NCBI GenBank assembly: GCA_964383855.1
Contig: CAYLIP010000002.1
Location: 1-64,000 of the forward strand
DNA from: CAZHAC01 sp964383855
Lineage (GTDB): Bacteria; Chloroflexota; Dormibacteria; Dormibacterales; Dormibacteraceae
DNA length: 64,000 nucleotides
Reading direction: 5' to 3'
Shown: in pieces, positions 51,231 through 60,079 of the stretch
How positions within the stretch are numbered: position 1 is the first letter of the stretch
How the letters are laid out: each line of letters starts with the position of its first letter
Translations under genes and position numbers: made by a program
The notes under the pieces: generated by a model
What the model was told of the DNA's origin: nothing
Database searches by the model: none
What the model saw: only the letters and a program-made list of their open reading frames with translations

Positions 51231-51236
51231 ACGCTA
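51231..51236 (-). promoter_or_regulatory. -10 box TAGCGT of the SRPBCC gene (leaderless)
   Basis: TAGCGT is followed by 7 bases and ATG 51223 on the minus strand. Confidence 0.45.
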
Positions 51237-51289
51237 CGGAAGCGGTTCGGAGCAGCGCCACTCCGAACTGGGCCGCCGGCCCGCGCGCT

Positions 51290-52468
51290 CTACTCGAGCG
51301 CCTTGAGGGCAACCGACGCCAGGCATGCGGCACCGATCGGCAGAGCCGACTCGTCGATGTCGAAGGTGGCCGTGTGGACCGGCTTGGGCTCCGGCCACTC
51401 GGGCGCCTGGACGCCCAGCGAGAGCATTGCCCCGGGCACCTTCTCGAGGACGAAGGCGAAGTCCTCGGCGCCCATGCGCGGCTCGAACGCGACCACACGC
51501 TGGTCGCCGAGGACAGACCGGGACGCCTCGCCGAGCAGGCCGGCCATCCCCGGGTCGCAGATCGACGGGGGATAGCGCATCGTGAACTCGACGTGGGCGC
51601 TGGCCCGCATGGAGGCGGCCACGCCGCCCGCAACCTCGCGCAGCCTCCGCTCGAGCCGCTCGAAGAGATCGTCGTCGAAGGCCCGGATGGTGCCCGTGAT
51701 GACCGCGCGATCGGGAATCACGTTGTGCGCGCTGCCGGCGTTGAAGGTGGCCAGCGTGAGCACCGCCGGCTCGTTCGGGGAGACCTCCCGCGAGACCAGC
51801 GACTGGAGCGCCGACACCACCTGAGCCCCGACGACGATCGGGTCCACGGAGACGTGGGGGCGCGCCGCATGCCCGCCGCGGCCCTCGATGGTGATCGTGA
51901 AAGCATCGGCGCCGGCCAGCAGGGGCCCGGCGCCGGCGGCGACCACGCCCGCCGGCAGCTCGGCGCCGACGTGGAGCATGAACGCGGCGTCGACCCGGGG
52001 TTCGCCCAGGATGCCCTCCTCGATCATCCGGGCGGCGCCCGCGCCACCCTCCTCGGCGGGCTGGAACATCAGCTTCACGGTGCCCGCGAACTCGGAGCGG
52101 CGCTCGTTGAGCATCCGGGCCACTCCGAGCAGGATCGCCGTGTGCGCGTCATGGCCGCAGGCGTGCATCAGGCCCGGAACCTCGGAGGCGAATGGAACCG
52201 GGGTCTGCTCATCGATCGGCAGGGCGTCCATGTCGGCTCGGAGCAGCACGCAGCGGCCCTCACCCCGACCGCCCCGGATCTCTCCGATCACGCCGGTGCC
52301 GGCCACCCCGGCCCGAAAGGGGATGCCGAGGTCGCGCAGGCGGGCCTGCACGAAGGTGGACGTCTGCTGCTCCTGGTAGGCCAGCTCAGGATGGGAATGG
52401 ATTGTGCGGCGGTCGGCCACGATCGACCCTGCGAGCGCGTTGGCGGCATCGAGGAGTTGGGAGGTCAT
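51290..52468 (-). CDS. M20-family amidohydrolase (IAA-amino-acid hydrolase/AmhX-like)
   Basis: 392 residues. The metal-binding motifs are MHACGHDAHTAILLG, FQPAEEGGAGA and GAEDFAFVLEKVPG, and the catalytic start HSHPELAYQEQQTS is present. The lid domain lies at about 180-290. It removes N-acyl or amide groups, giving free amino acids or acids, in the cytoplasm. ATG 52468 has TAGCCT 7 bases upstream. Substrate unknown. Confidence 0.92.
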   Translation of the reverse strand: MTSQLLDAANALAGSIVADRRTIHSHPELAYQEQQTSTFVQARLRDLGIPFRAGVAGTGVIGEIRGGRGEGRCVLLRADMDALPIDEQTPVPFASEVPGLMHACGHDAHTAILLGVARMLNERRSEFAGTVKLMFQPAEEGGAGAARMIEEGILGEPRVDAAFMLHVGAELPAGVVAAGAGPLLAGADAFTITIEGRGGHAARPHVSVDPIVVGAQVVSALQSLVSREVSPNEPAVLTLATFNAGSAHNVIPDRAVITGTIRAFDDDLFERLERRLREVAGGVAASMRASAHVEFTMRYPPSICDPGMAGLLGEASRSVLGDQRVVAFEPRMGAEDFAFVLEKVPGAMLSLGVQAPEWPEPKPVHTATFDIDESALPIGAACLASVALKALE

Positions 52469-52475
52469 CGCGAAC

Positions 52476-52481
52476 AGGCTA
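52476..52481 (-). promoter_or_regulatory. -10 box TAGCCT of the M20 amidohydrolase gene (leaderless)
   Basis: TAGCCT is followed by 7 bases and ATG 52468 on the minus strand. Confidence 0.45.
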
Positions 52482-52514
52482 GCCGTGTCCCGTCCGGGCC
52501 TGTTGGAGGCTTTC

Positions 52515-54080
52515 CTAGACCAGGCCGAAGGCGATGACCACGGTCAACGCCAGTCCGAGCGCTGCGACCACCGAAAGCACGATTGCCAGCACGCGGTAGC
52601 GGCGGGGCACCGGGGGGTGCGTGGTGGTGTCCGGCCCAAGCGGCCGGCGCAGCAGCATGGTCGCTGGCAGTCCGAGCATGGTCATGCCGGTCGTGACAAG
52701 GAGGGCGTCGTCGAATCCATGAGCGACCGCGTGGCGGACCACGGCCGCCGCCACTCGGGCGTGGGGAAGGTGAGCGTTGATGCGGTCGGCGGCGATGGTG
52801 GCGATCACCGCCACGCCGAAGGACGACGCCATCCGCTGCAGCGTGTTGGCGAGGGCGGTGCCGCGCGAGATGAGGGCCGGGGGCAGGCTGACGTAGGCGG
52901 CGGAAAAGGCGGGCATCATCGTGAAGCCGACCGCCAGGCCCCGGCCGACCAGGATGGCGGCCCATTCGAGCTTGGTCGTCTCGGGCTGGACGCCGGCCAG
53001 CCCGAGCGTGACCAGGATCAGCCCGCAAACGCCGGCGAGCACGACCGGCCGCGCCCCGTAGCGATCGGTCAGCCACCCGGCCAGGGGCAGCGCGATCACC
53101 GATCCGATCCCCTGGGCGGCCATCACCCAGCCCGCGTCCAGTGCCGAGTAGCCCTGCACCTGCTGCATGAAGACGGGGACTATGAACATGGCGCCGAAGA
53201 GGCCGCCCGCAATCAGGATCGAAACCCCGATCGAGGCGGCGTAGGCGGCATCGCCGAAGACGCGGAGATCGAGAAGCGGGTGCGGCTGGCGCAGCTCCCA
53301 GACCACGAAGAGCGCGGTCAGCAGGGCTCCGGCACCCATCGGCAGGAGGGCCGCGGCCGAGCCCCAGCCGGCTTCAGCAGCCTTGGTCACGCCGTAGATG
53401 AAGACGGTCACGCCCGGCGTGCAGAGGAGCAGGCCGACCACGTCGAGGGGACCGCTTGTCGTGGGCTCGGAGTCACGCAGCTTGATCGCGGCAAAGACCA
53501 GCGCCACCAGGCAGAAGGGAATGTTGATCCAGAAGATCGCCGGCCAGCTGAACCGCTCGAGCAGCCAGCCCGCCACCGTCGGGCCGAGCGCCGGCGCCAC
53601 CATCATGGGCACGCCGATCACGCCCATCATCCGGCCGCGCTCACGCGGCGGCGTGATGTGCATGAGCATGGTCATGCCGACCGGCATCACCATGCCCCCG
53701 GCCATGCCCTGGATGACCCGCAAGAGGATCTCGGTGCCGGTGCTCGCGGCGAACCCGCAGAGCAGCGAGGCGGCGACGAAGAACCCGAGCGTGACCATGT
53801 ACGTGCGCTTGGTGCCGAACCGGTCGGACACCCATCCGCTCACCGGGATCACGGCGGAGAGCCCGAGCAGGTAGCCGGTGGCCACCCACTGGACGTCGGT
53901 CAGGGAGGCGTGGAAGGCCGACTGGAGAGTCGGCACGGCCACGTTGACGACCGTGCTGGAGAGGATGGAGGCGATCGACCCCATGGCGATGATGGAGGCG
54001 GCGACCCAGCGGTAGGAGGAGGAGACGGGTTCCTCGCGCCCCCGCTGCCCGAATGCGCGCTCTGTGGAGACCACGCTCAT
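52515..54080 (-). CDS. MFS transporter, drug:H+ antiporter-2 (EmrB-like)
   Basis: 521 residues with 14 hydrophobic segments. LSSTVVNVAVPTLQSAF is motif D1, GWVSDRFGTKRTYMVTLG motif A and APALGPTVAGWLLE motif C. The long C-terminus contains a last membrane segment. It starts inside the stop of the upstream MarR gene (ATGA overlap), so the two are co-translated. A MarR-controlled EmrB-type pump is a classic inducible drug efflux unit. Confidence 0.92.
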   Translation of the reverse strand: MSVVSTERAFGQRGREEPVSSSYRWVAASIIAMGSIASILSSTVVNVAVPTLQSAFHASLTDVQWVATGYLLGLSAVIPVSGWVSDRFGTKRTYMVTLGFFVAASLLCGFAASTGTEILLRVIQGMAGGMVMPVGMTMLMHITPPRERGRMMGVIGVPMMVAPALGPTVAGWLLERFSWPAIFWINIPFCLVALVFAAIKLRDSEPTTSGPLDVVGLLLCTPGVTVFIYGVTKAAEAGWGSAAALLPMGAGALLTALFVVWELRQPHPLLDLRVFGDAAYAASIGVSILIAGGLFGAMFIVPVFMQQVQGYSALDAGWVMAAQGIGSVIALPLAGWLTDRYGARPVVLAGVCGLILVTLGLAGVQPETTKLEWAAILVGRGLAVGFTMMPAFSAAYVSLPPALISRGTALANTLQRMASSFGVAVIATIAADRINAHLPHARVAAAVVRHAVAHGFDDALLVTTGMTMLGLPATMLLRRPLGPDTTTHPPVPRRYRVLAIVLSVVAALGLALTVVIAFGLV

Positions 54081-54541
54081 GGGCGCCGTCCCGCCGCCTC
54101 GGCAAGGCGGTGGAGCGCCGGGATGGCGGCGCGCAGCCGGTCCATCTCCTCGGCGGTAAGGGCCGACAGCAGGCGGTCGTACTCCGCCATACGGGCCTGG
54201 CCGATGGCGCTGCGCAGCCGGCGCCCGGCCGGCGTCAGGCTGGCGCGGACCACGCGCCGGTCGGACATGTCGTGCCGGCGCTCGACCAGGCCGGCGTTGA
54301 CCAGGCGGTCGACCAGCGCGGTGGCGCTGGTCATCGACATTCCGCGCTGCGCAGCCAGCTCGCCCATCGAGAGCCCGGCCGGACCGGCCTTGTCGATCTC
54401 GACCAGGACGCCCCACTGCTCCTTGGTCACCGCGCCCGCGCCGGGGGCCTCGGTGGGGAGTCGCAGCATGACCGCGCGCAGGTACCGCCCGAGGGCGTCG
54501 AAGAGGGCCTGGGAAAGCTCCTCGACCGGTGCCTCACTCAC
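54077..54541 (-). CDS. MarR-family transcriptional regulator
   Basis: 154 residues from GTG 54541. The winged helix reads GLSMGELAAQRGMSMTSATALVDRLVNAGLVERRHDMSDRRVVRASLT (about 55-105, ends quoted), with the DxRxxR wing. It is first gene of an operon with the drug-type MFS pump and is expected to repress it until a phenolic or drug ligand binds. TATATT lies 8 bases before the start. Confidence 0.93.
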   Translation of the reverse strand: MSEAPVEELSQALFDALGRYLRAVMLRLPTEAPGAGAVTKEQWGVLVEIDKAGPAGLSMGELAAQRGMSMTSATALVDRLVNAGLVERRHDMSDRRVVRASLTPAGRRLRSAIGQARMAEYDRLLSALTAEEMDRLRAAIPALHRLAEAAGRRP

Positions 54542-54549
54542 GCTGATGA

Positions 54550-54555
54550 AATATA
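54550..54555 (-). promoter_or_regulatory. -10 box TATATT of the MarR-MFS operon
   Basis: TATATT is followed by 8 bases and GTG 54541. The 94-base gap to the divergent msrA is AT-rich here and probably carries the MarR operator, although no clear palindrome is visible. Confidence 0.45.
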
Positions 54556-54635
54556 CATGGCGTGAACTAATTGCCGCCTGAGCGGCGCCGCCGCAGCCGG
54601 AACAGCCGCCGGCCGGGCGCGGTTATCAGAGCTGT

Positions 54636-55292
<657 letters not shown>

Positions 55293-55302
55293 GCTGGGCC
55301 AG

Positions 55303-55830
55303 ATGGCGGCCAACCCGGTCTTCGAGGCGGCGCGCACGGTCCTGGCGGTTCGGGAGTACGAGGCGCGCCCGGTGCCCGAGGCGACCGTCGGCCGCATCCT
55401 CGAGGCTGCTCGCCTGACCGCAAGCGCCGTCAACCGGCAGCCCTGGCATTTCGTTCTCGTGCGCGACCGGGAAGCGCTCCGCCGGCTGGGCGCCCTGGCC
55501 GGGACCGGCCCCTACATCGCGGGCGCGGACCTGGCCGTGGTGGTGGCGATCAATCGCCAGAGCCGTTCGGGCGTTTCCGACGGCAGCCGCGCCATCCAGT
55601 CCATGATCCTCACCGCCTGGGCCGAAGGCGTCGGCTCCAACTGGGTGGGAACCGGAGGCTCCGGCGAGATCGGGGAGGCCGTGGGCATCCCGGCCGAGTA
55701 CGAGGTGCTCGCGGTGGTGCCCTTCGGCTATCCGGCCCGGCCCGCAGGCAAGGGCCTGAAGAAGCGCAAGCCGGCGGCCGAGGTCATCTCCGCCGAGCGC
55801 TTCGGCGTCCCCTACGACCCCCGGCCCTGA
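55303..55830 (+). CDS. Nitroreductase-family protein
   Basis: A 175-residue FMN-dependent nitroreductase fold. VREYEARPVPEATVGRILEAARLTASAVNRQPWHFVLV is the FMN-binding start (ends quoted), and GSNWVGTGGSGEIGEAVGIP and VPFGYPARPAGKGLKKRKP are near the C-terminus. It reduces nitro compounds, quinones or other acceptors with NAD(P)H. It starts 10 bases after msrA and is probably co-transcribed, suggesting a redox-stress role. It overlaps the convergent MaoC gene by 19 bases. Confidence 0.9.
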   Translation: MAANPVFEAARTVLAVREYEARPVPEATVGRILEAARLTASAVNRQPWHFVLVRDREALRRLGALAGTGPYIAGADLAVVVAINRQSRSGVSDGSRAIQSMILTAWAEGVGSNWVGTGGSGEIGEAVGIPAEYEVLAVVPFGYPARPAGKGLKKRKPAAEVISAERFGVPYDPRP

Positions 55831-56720
55831 TCTCCTGACTCGACCGCACCGCGGTCATGGCCGGCGTCCGCCTCGCGGACCCGCCCCTCGAGGTGCGTGC
55901 GCGCGGTCCTCTGCGCGGCCACCCGGAACTCGAAGCCGCCGGCCATCCGCTTCGCGCTGAACTCGACGGTGGAGGGCAGCAGGAGCGGCGCTTTGAACTC
56001 GACCTCAGCGATGAGGCGGCCGGGAAGCCGGCCCTCGAGCGCGGCCAGGCAGCGCGCCTTGACCCACATCCCGTGGGCGATCGCGCGCCGGAAGCCGAAG
56101 AGCCGCGCCGTCAGAGGGTGGAGGTGAATCGGGTTGGAGTCGCCTGAGACCGAGGCGTAGCGCCGGCCGGTGTCGCCCGGCACCCTCCAGACCGCCGCGG
56201 CCCCGGACGGCTTCGGGTCCTCCTTCGCCGCCGGATCGGCGGCCGGCCGCTCTCCCTCGCCGCCCAGCTTGAGATAGGTGCTGACCCCCGTCCAGACCGC
56301 CTCGTCCCCAACCGCCGCCTCCGCCACCACATCGAACTGGCGGCCGCGGCGATGGGGCCGCAGGTCGCGCGCGCCGGCTCTGAAGGAGAGGCGCTCGCCG
56401 GCATCGATCGGCCGCGATTGTGTGATCCGGTTGGCGATGTGAACCAGCCCGGGCAGTGCGAAGGGGAAGTCCGGATCGGTCATCAGAGCCATCGCGAGCG
56501 GAAAGGCCATGACGTGCGGATAGGTGGGCGGAAGCAGATCGCCCAGCCGGAAGCCGCAGACCGCGTCATAGGCGGCGAGCCGGTCGCGATCGACAGCCAG
56601 GCCGGAGAGTTCGTAGACGGTGTCGGGCAGCACCTCACCGCGCCTGGCCGGCGCGGTGGCGAGGGCTCGCGCGTACAGGCGGCCGATCGCCGGAGGCGCC
56701 TCCAGCCTGTGGACGGTCAC
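55812..56720 (-). CDS. MaoC-domain 3-hydroxyacyl dehydratase (HtdX-like)
   Basis: 302 residues. A double hot-dog layout: a degenerate N-terminal half (about 20-150, YPHVMAFPLAMALMTDPDFPFALPGLVHIAN by ends) and a catalytic C-terminal half with SVSGDSNPIHLHPLTARLFGFRRAIAHGMW carrying Asp and His. This matches mycobacterial HtdX/Rv0241c-type dehydratases that work on 3-hydroxyacyl chains. GTG 56720 overlaps the fabG4-like stop by 4 bases. It is the last gene of the fadA2-fabG4-htdX operon. Confidence 0.88.
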   Translation of the reverse strand: MTVHRLEAPPAIGRLYARALATAPARRGEVLPDTVYELSGLAVDRDRLAAYDAVCGFRLGDLLPPTYPHVMAFPLAMALMTDPDFPFALPGLVHIANRITQSRPIDAGERLSFRAGARDLRPHRRGRQFDVVAEAAVGDEAVWTGVSTYLKLGGEGERPAADPAAKEDPKPSGAAAVWRVPGDTGRRYASVSGDSNPIHLHPLTARLFGFRRAIAHGMWVKARCLAALEGRLPGRLIAEVEFKAPLLLPSTVEFSAKRMAGGFEFRVAAQRTARTHLEGRVREADAGHDRGAVESGDQGRGS

Positions 56721-58057
56721 GCGCCGGCCAGGCTCTGGCCGCAGACGCGGACGGTCTGCCCGTTCACCCCGGCGGTCCCCGGCTGTGCCAGCCAGGCGAC
56801 CACCTCGGCCACATCGACCGGCTGGCCGCCCTGCTGCAGGCTGTTCACGCGACGTCCCACCTCGCGGACGGCAAAGGGCATGGCCCCCGTCATCTCGGTC
56901 TCGATGAACCCCGGAGCGACCGCGTTGATGGTGGCTCCACGCTCGGCAAAGGGCGCGGCCAGGGCCTCCACCATGCCGATGATCCCGGCCTTGCTGGCCG
57001 CGTAGTTGGCCTGGCCCCGGTTGCCGGCGATGCCGCTCGTGGACGAGATGCAGACCAGGCGGGCTGCGGACTGGAGCGCGTCCGAGGCGAGCAGGGCGCG
57101 GTTGATCCGGAGCTGCGACTCGAGGTTGACCGCCATGACCGCCGCCCAGGCCTCGGGCTTCATGTTGACCAGCAGCTTGTCGCGGGTGATGCCCGCGTTG
57201 TGGACGATGGCGTGCAGGCCGCCATGGCGCTCCCGCATGTGCTCGAGCAGCCGCTCGGGCGCATCCGGCGAGGTGATGTCGAGCTGGAGGGCCGTGCCGC
57301 CGACCCGGTTGGCAACCCCGGCCAGGGCCGCGCCGGCGGCGGGGACGTCGAGGCAGACGACATGAGCCCCGTCGCGGGCCAGCGCGCCGGCGATGGCGGC
57401 CCCGATGCCGCGGGCGGCGCCGGTCACGACCGCCACCCGGCCGGCCAGCGGCTCCTCCCAGTTGGAGGTCGGAGCCGGGTCCCCGGGACCGACCCGGACC
57501 GGCTGCCCGGAGACGTAGGCGGAGCGCGACGAGAGGAGGAAGCGGAGCGTGGACTCCGCCCCCTGCTCGGCGCCCTCGGCGACGTAGAGCAGGTTGGCCG
57601 TGGCGCCATCGCGCGCCTCCTTGGCGACCGAGCGGACGAAGCCCTCGATGGCTCGCATGGTGGCCGCCGCCTCGGGGTCGGCCACAGCCTCGGGCGGGGT
57701 GCCGATGACCAGGAAGCGGCCACTGGGACCCAGCCGCCTGAGAGCCGGCCCCGCAAATGCCGCCATCTGGGCCAGGTCCGCCACGCTGCGCAGGGCGGTG
57801 GCGTCGTAGACGACCGCCGCCCACCGGGCACGCTCGCCGTCCGGCCTTGTCAGGATCTCCTGGGAGGCGGTGCTGAGCACCCTGACGACCGTCTCGTGGA
57901 GTCGGCCGCCAGGCGCCGCTCCGACCAGGGCGGGTCCGTCAAGCAGCGCCTGACCGACCCGGTAACGGCGCAGCTCGGCCGGCGCCGGCAGTCCCAGCTG
58001 CCTGGAGACCCGACCACCGATCGGCGTCTGGACGAAGCCCTGGTACCAGTCGGCCAT
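56717..58057 (-). CDS. Two-domain 3-oxoacyl reductase (FabG4-like, high-molecular-weight FabG)
   Basis: 446 residues. The N-terminal domain (about 1-205) is a flavodoxin-like degenerate SDR. The C-terminal domain (about 210-446) is a full SDR: TGAARGIG, NAGITRDKLLVNM, Ser in ISSTSGIAGNRGQ and YAASK. Length and layout match mycobacterial FabG4 (Rv0242c, 454 residues), an NADH-dependent 3-oxoacyl reductase. It starts directly after the thiolase stop and overlaps the HtdX-like gene, so the three act as one lipid-modifying module. Confidence 0.92.
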   Translation of the reverse strand: MADWYQGFVQTPIGGRVSRQLGLPAPAELRRYRVGQALLDGPALVGAAPGGRLHETVVRVLSTASQEILTRPDGERARWAAVVYDATALRSVADLAQMAAFAGPALRRLGPSGRFLVIGTPPEAVADPEAAATMRAIEGFVRSVAKEARDGATANLLYVAEGAEQGAESTLRFLLSSRSAYVSGQPVRVGPGDPAPTSNWEEPLAGRVAVVTGAARGIGAAIAGALARDGAHVVCLDVPAAGAALAGVANRVGGTALQLDITSPDAPERLLEHMRERHGGLHAIVHNAGITRDKLLVNMKPEAWAAVMAVNLESQLRINRALLASDALQSAARLVCISSTSGIAGNRGQANYAASKAGIIGMVEALAAPFAERGATINAVAPGFIETEMTGAMPFAVREVGRRVNSLQQGGQPVDVAEVVAWLAQPGTAGVNGQTVRVCGQSLAGA

Positions 58058-59338
58058 TCAGGCCGCCTCCAGGATGGCGACGACACCCTGTCCGCCGGCC
58101 GCGCAGATCGAGATCAGACCGCGGCCGGAGCCCTTCTCGTGGAGCAGCTTGGCCATCGTGGCCAGGATCCTGCCTCCGGTCGCGGCGAACGGATGACCGG
58201 CCGCCAGCGAGGAGCCGTTGACATTGAGCCGGCTGCGGTCGATCGGCCCCAGGGCCTTGCTGAGGCCGAGCCGCTGCTTGCAGAACTTGGCGTCCTCCCA
58301 CGCCTTGAGGGTCGCCAGCACGGTTGAGGCGAAGGCCTCGTGGACCTCGTAGAAGTCGAAGTCCTGCAGGGCGAGCTTCTGGCGCGCGAGCAGCCTGGGC
58401 ACCGCGTAGACGGGCGCCATCAGCAGGCCCTCCTCGCCGTGCACGTAGTCGACGGCGCCGGTCTCGGCGTCGACGAGGCGGGCGAGCACCGGCAAGCGCC
58501 GCGCCTGCGCCCATTCCTCGGAACCGAGGAGCACGGTCGAGGCGCCGTCTGAGAGCGGCGTCGAGTTGCCCGCGGTCATGGTCGCGTCCTCGCCCCGCCC
58601 GAAGACCGGGCGGAGCTTGCCCAGCGACTCGAGGGAGGTGTCGGGCCGCAGGTTCTGGTCGCGGGCGAGACCGAGGTAGGGGGTGACCAGGTCGTCGAAG
58701 AAGCCGCGGTCGTAGGCGGCGGCCAGGTGGCGGTGGCTGGCCAGGGCCAGCTCGTCCTGCGCCTTCCGCGTGATGCCCCACTCGCGAGCCGTGACGGCAG
58801 CGTGCTCGCCCATCGAGAGCCCGGTCCGCGGCTCAGCGTTGCGCGGTATCTCGGGCACCAGCTGGCCCGGGCGCAGCCGGCTGACGGCCCGCAGGCGCTG
58901 GGGCGCCGTGCGCGCCCGGTTGAGCTCCAGCAGCACCTCCCGGAGGTCTTCGTTGACGGCGATCGGCGCGTCGCTGGCGGTATCGACGCCGCCGGCGATG
59001 CCCGAGTCGATCTGGCCGAGCGCGATCTTGTTGGCGACCAGGATGGCCGTCTCCAGGCCGGTGCCGCACGCCTGCTGGACGTCGTACGCGGGCGTCCAGG
59101 GGGAGAGCCGGCTGCCGAGCACGCACTCGCGCGTGAGGTTGAAGTCCCGGCTGTGCTTGAGCACCGCCCCGGCCGCCACCTCTCCGACTCGCTCGTCCTG
59201 AAGGCCGAAGCGGGCGACCAGGCCGTCGAGGGCGGCGGTCAGCATGTCCTGGTTGGACGCGCGGGCATAGGGACCGTTGGCGCGCGCAAAGGGAATCCGG
59301 TTGCCGCCCAGGATGGCGGCTCGCTTTGGTGTCGTCAC
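58058..59338 (-). CDS. 3-ketoacyl-CoA thiolase (FadA2/FadI-like)
   Basis: A 426-residue thiolase. The nucleophile is Cys91 in QACGTGLETAILVANKI, the His is in SSLAAGHPFAATGGR and the second Cys in ISICAAGGQGVVAIL. The longer loop region matches the FadI/FadA2 branch that handles medium and long chains. It is first gene of the minus-strand module and divergent to a TetR gene. GTG 59338 follows a short AT-rich stretch with the TAAC-N5-GTTA palindrome. Confidence 0.93.
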   Translation of the reverse strand: MTTPKRAAILGGNRIPFARANGPYARASNQDMLTAALDGLVARFGLQDERVGEVAAGAVLKHSRDFNLTRECVLGSRLSPWTPAYDVQQACGTGLETAILVANKIALGQIDSGIAGGVDTASDAPIAVNEDLREVLLELNRARTAPQRLRAVSRLRPGQLVPEIPRNAEPRTGLSMGEHAAVTAREWGITRKAQDELALASHRHLAAAYDRGFFDDLVTPYLGLARDQNLRPDTSLESLGKLRPVFGRGEDATMTAGNSTPLSDGASTVLLGSEEWAQARRLPVLARLVDAETGAVDYVHGEEGLLMAPVYAVPRLLARQKLALQDFDFYEVHEAFASTVLATLKAWEDAKFCKQRLGLSKALGPIDRSRLNVNGSSLAAGHPFAATGGRILATMAKLLHEKGSGRGLISICAAGGQGVVAILEAA

Positions 59339-59340
59339 TG

Positions 59341-59353
59341 TAACTACAAGTTA
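59341..59353. promoter_or_regulatory. Possible TetR operator TAAC-N5-GTTA
   Basis: The short palindrome TAACTACAAGTTA lies 3 bases from the thiolase start in the 60-base divergent region shared with a TetR gene. With 4-base arms only, the evidence is mainly position. Confidence 0.4.
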
Positions 59354-59386
59354 AACCGAGAGGCTCACTAAGTGTGCGACCTCCGG

Positions 59387-59392
59387 TACGCT
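59387..59392 (+). promoter_or_regulatory. -10 box TACGCT of the TetR/FadE5-like operon (leaderless)
   Basis: TACGCT is followed by 6 bases and ATG 59399. Confidence 0.45.
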
Positions 59393-59398
59393 CAGGTC

Positions 59399-60079
59399 AT
59401 GGCACGCCTATCGCGAAGGGCTCGTGAGCACGCCCTGGTCCAGGCCGCGCGCCGCGTCATCGACGCCCGCGGAGTGAACCGGGCGCCGGTTGACGAGGTG
59501 GCGCGCGAGGCCGGACTCAACAAGGCCCTGCTCTATCGCAGCTTCGCCTCCAAGGAGGAGCTCTACGCGGAGACCCTGGTGGCCTACCTGGCCGACCTGG
59601 CCGGCCGCATCGAGGCTCCGGCCCCGGGCGCCGGCAGCGCCGCCGTGCTGGCCGAGATGACCCGCCGCTTCGTGCGCTTCAGCCTGGAGTTCCCCGCCTT
59701 CCCGAGCCTGGCCATGCAGCTGATGCGCGAGCCCGTCGCCGAACTGCGCGAACGGGTCTCGGATGCCGTGCTGCTCCGGCTCGGCGAGGCCATGGCCGGC
59801 TGCCTCTCGCTGCTCTCCGCCACCTTCGCCGCCGGCAGCGAAACCGGTGAGTTCGCGGTCGCCGATCCCGACCGGCTGGCCAACTTCGTCTATCTGCGCT
59901 GCCTGGGGCTGGTTCACCTCGGGCGGTTCGGCTGTGGAGTCCGGGTGGGCGCCCAGGGCGTGCCCGAGCTCTTCCCGGTCGCCGCCGAGGAGATCGAGCG
60001 CCAGTGTGTTGCCGATGTTCTCGCCTCCGCCGGCTGGCGGGGGCCGATACCTGAATCCGATGACGGGCAGGAGGCGTGA
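59399..60079 (+). CDS. TetR-family transcriptional regulator
   Basis: 226 residues from ATG 59399. The helix-turn-helix is APVDEVAREAGLNKALLYRSFASKEELYAETL (about 30-60, ends quoted). The C-terminal domain is all helical. It is divergent to the fadA2-fabG4-htdX module and overlaps the FadE5-like gene, so it probably senses an acyl-CoA or fatty acid and controls both directions. An upstream in-frame codon at 59372 is ignored because a leaderless promoter points to 59399. Confidence 0.9.
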   Translation: MARLSRRAREHALVQAARRVIDARGVNRAPVDEVAREAGLNKALLYRSFASKEELYAETLVAYLADLAGRIEAPAPGAGSAAVLAEMTRRFVRFSLEFPAFPSLAMQLMREPVAELRERVSDAVLLRLGEAMAGCLSLLSATFAAGSETGEFAVADPDRLANFVYLRCLGLVHLGRFGCGVRVGAQGVPELFPVAAEEIERQCVADVLASAGWRGPIPESDDGQEA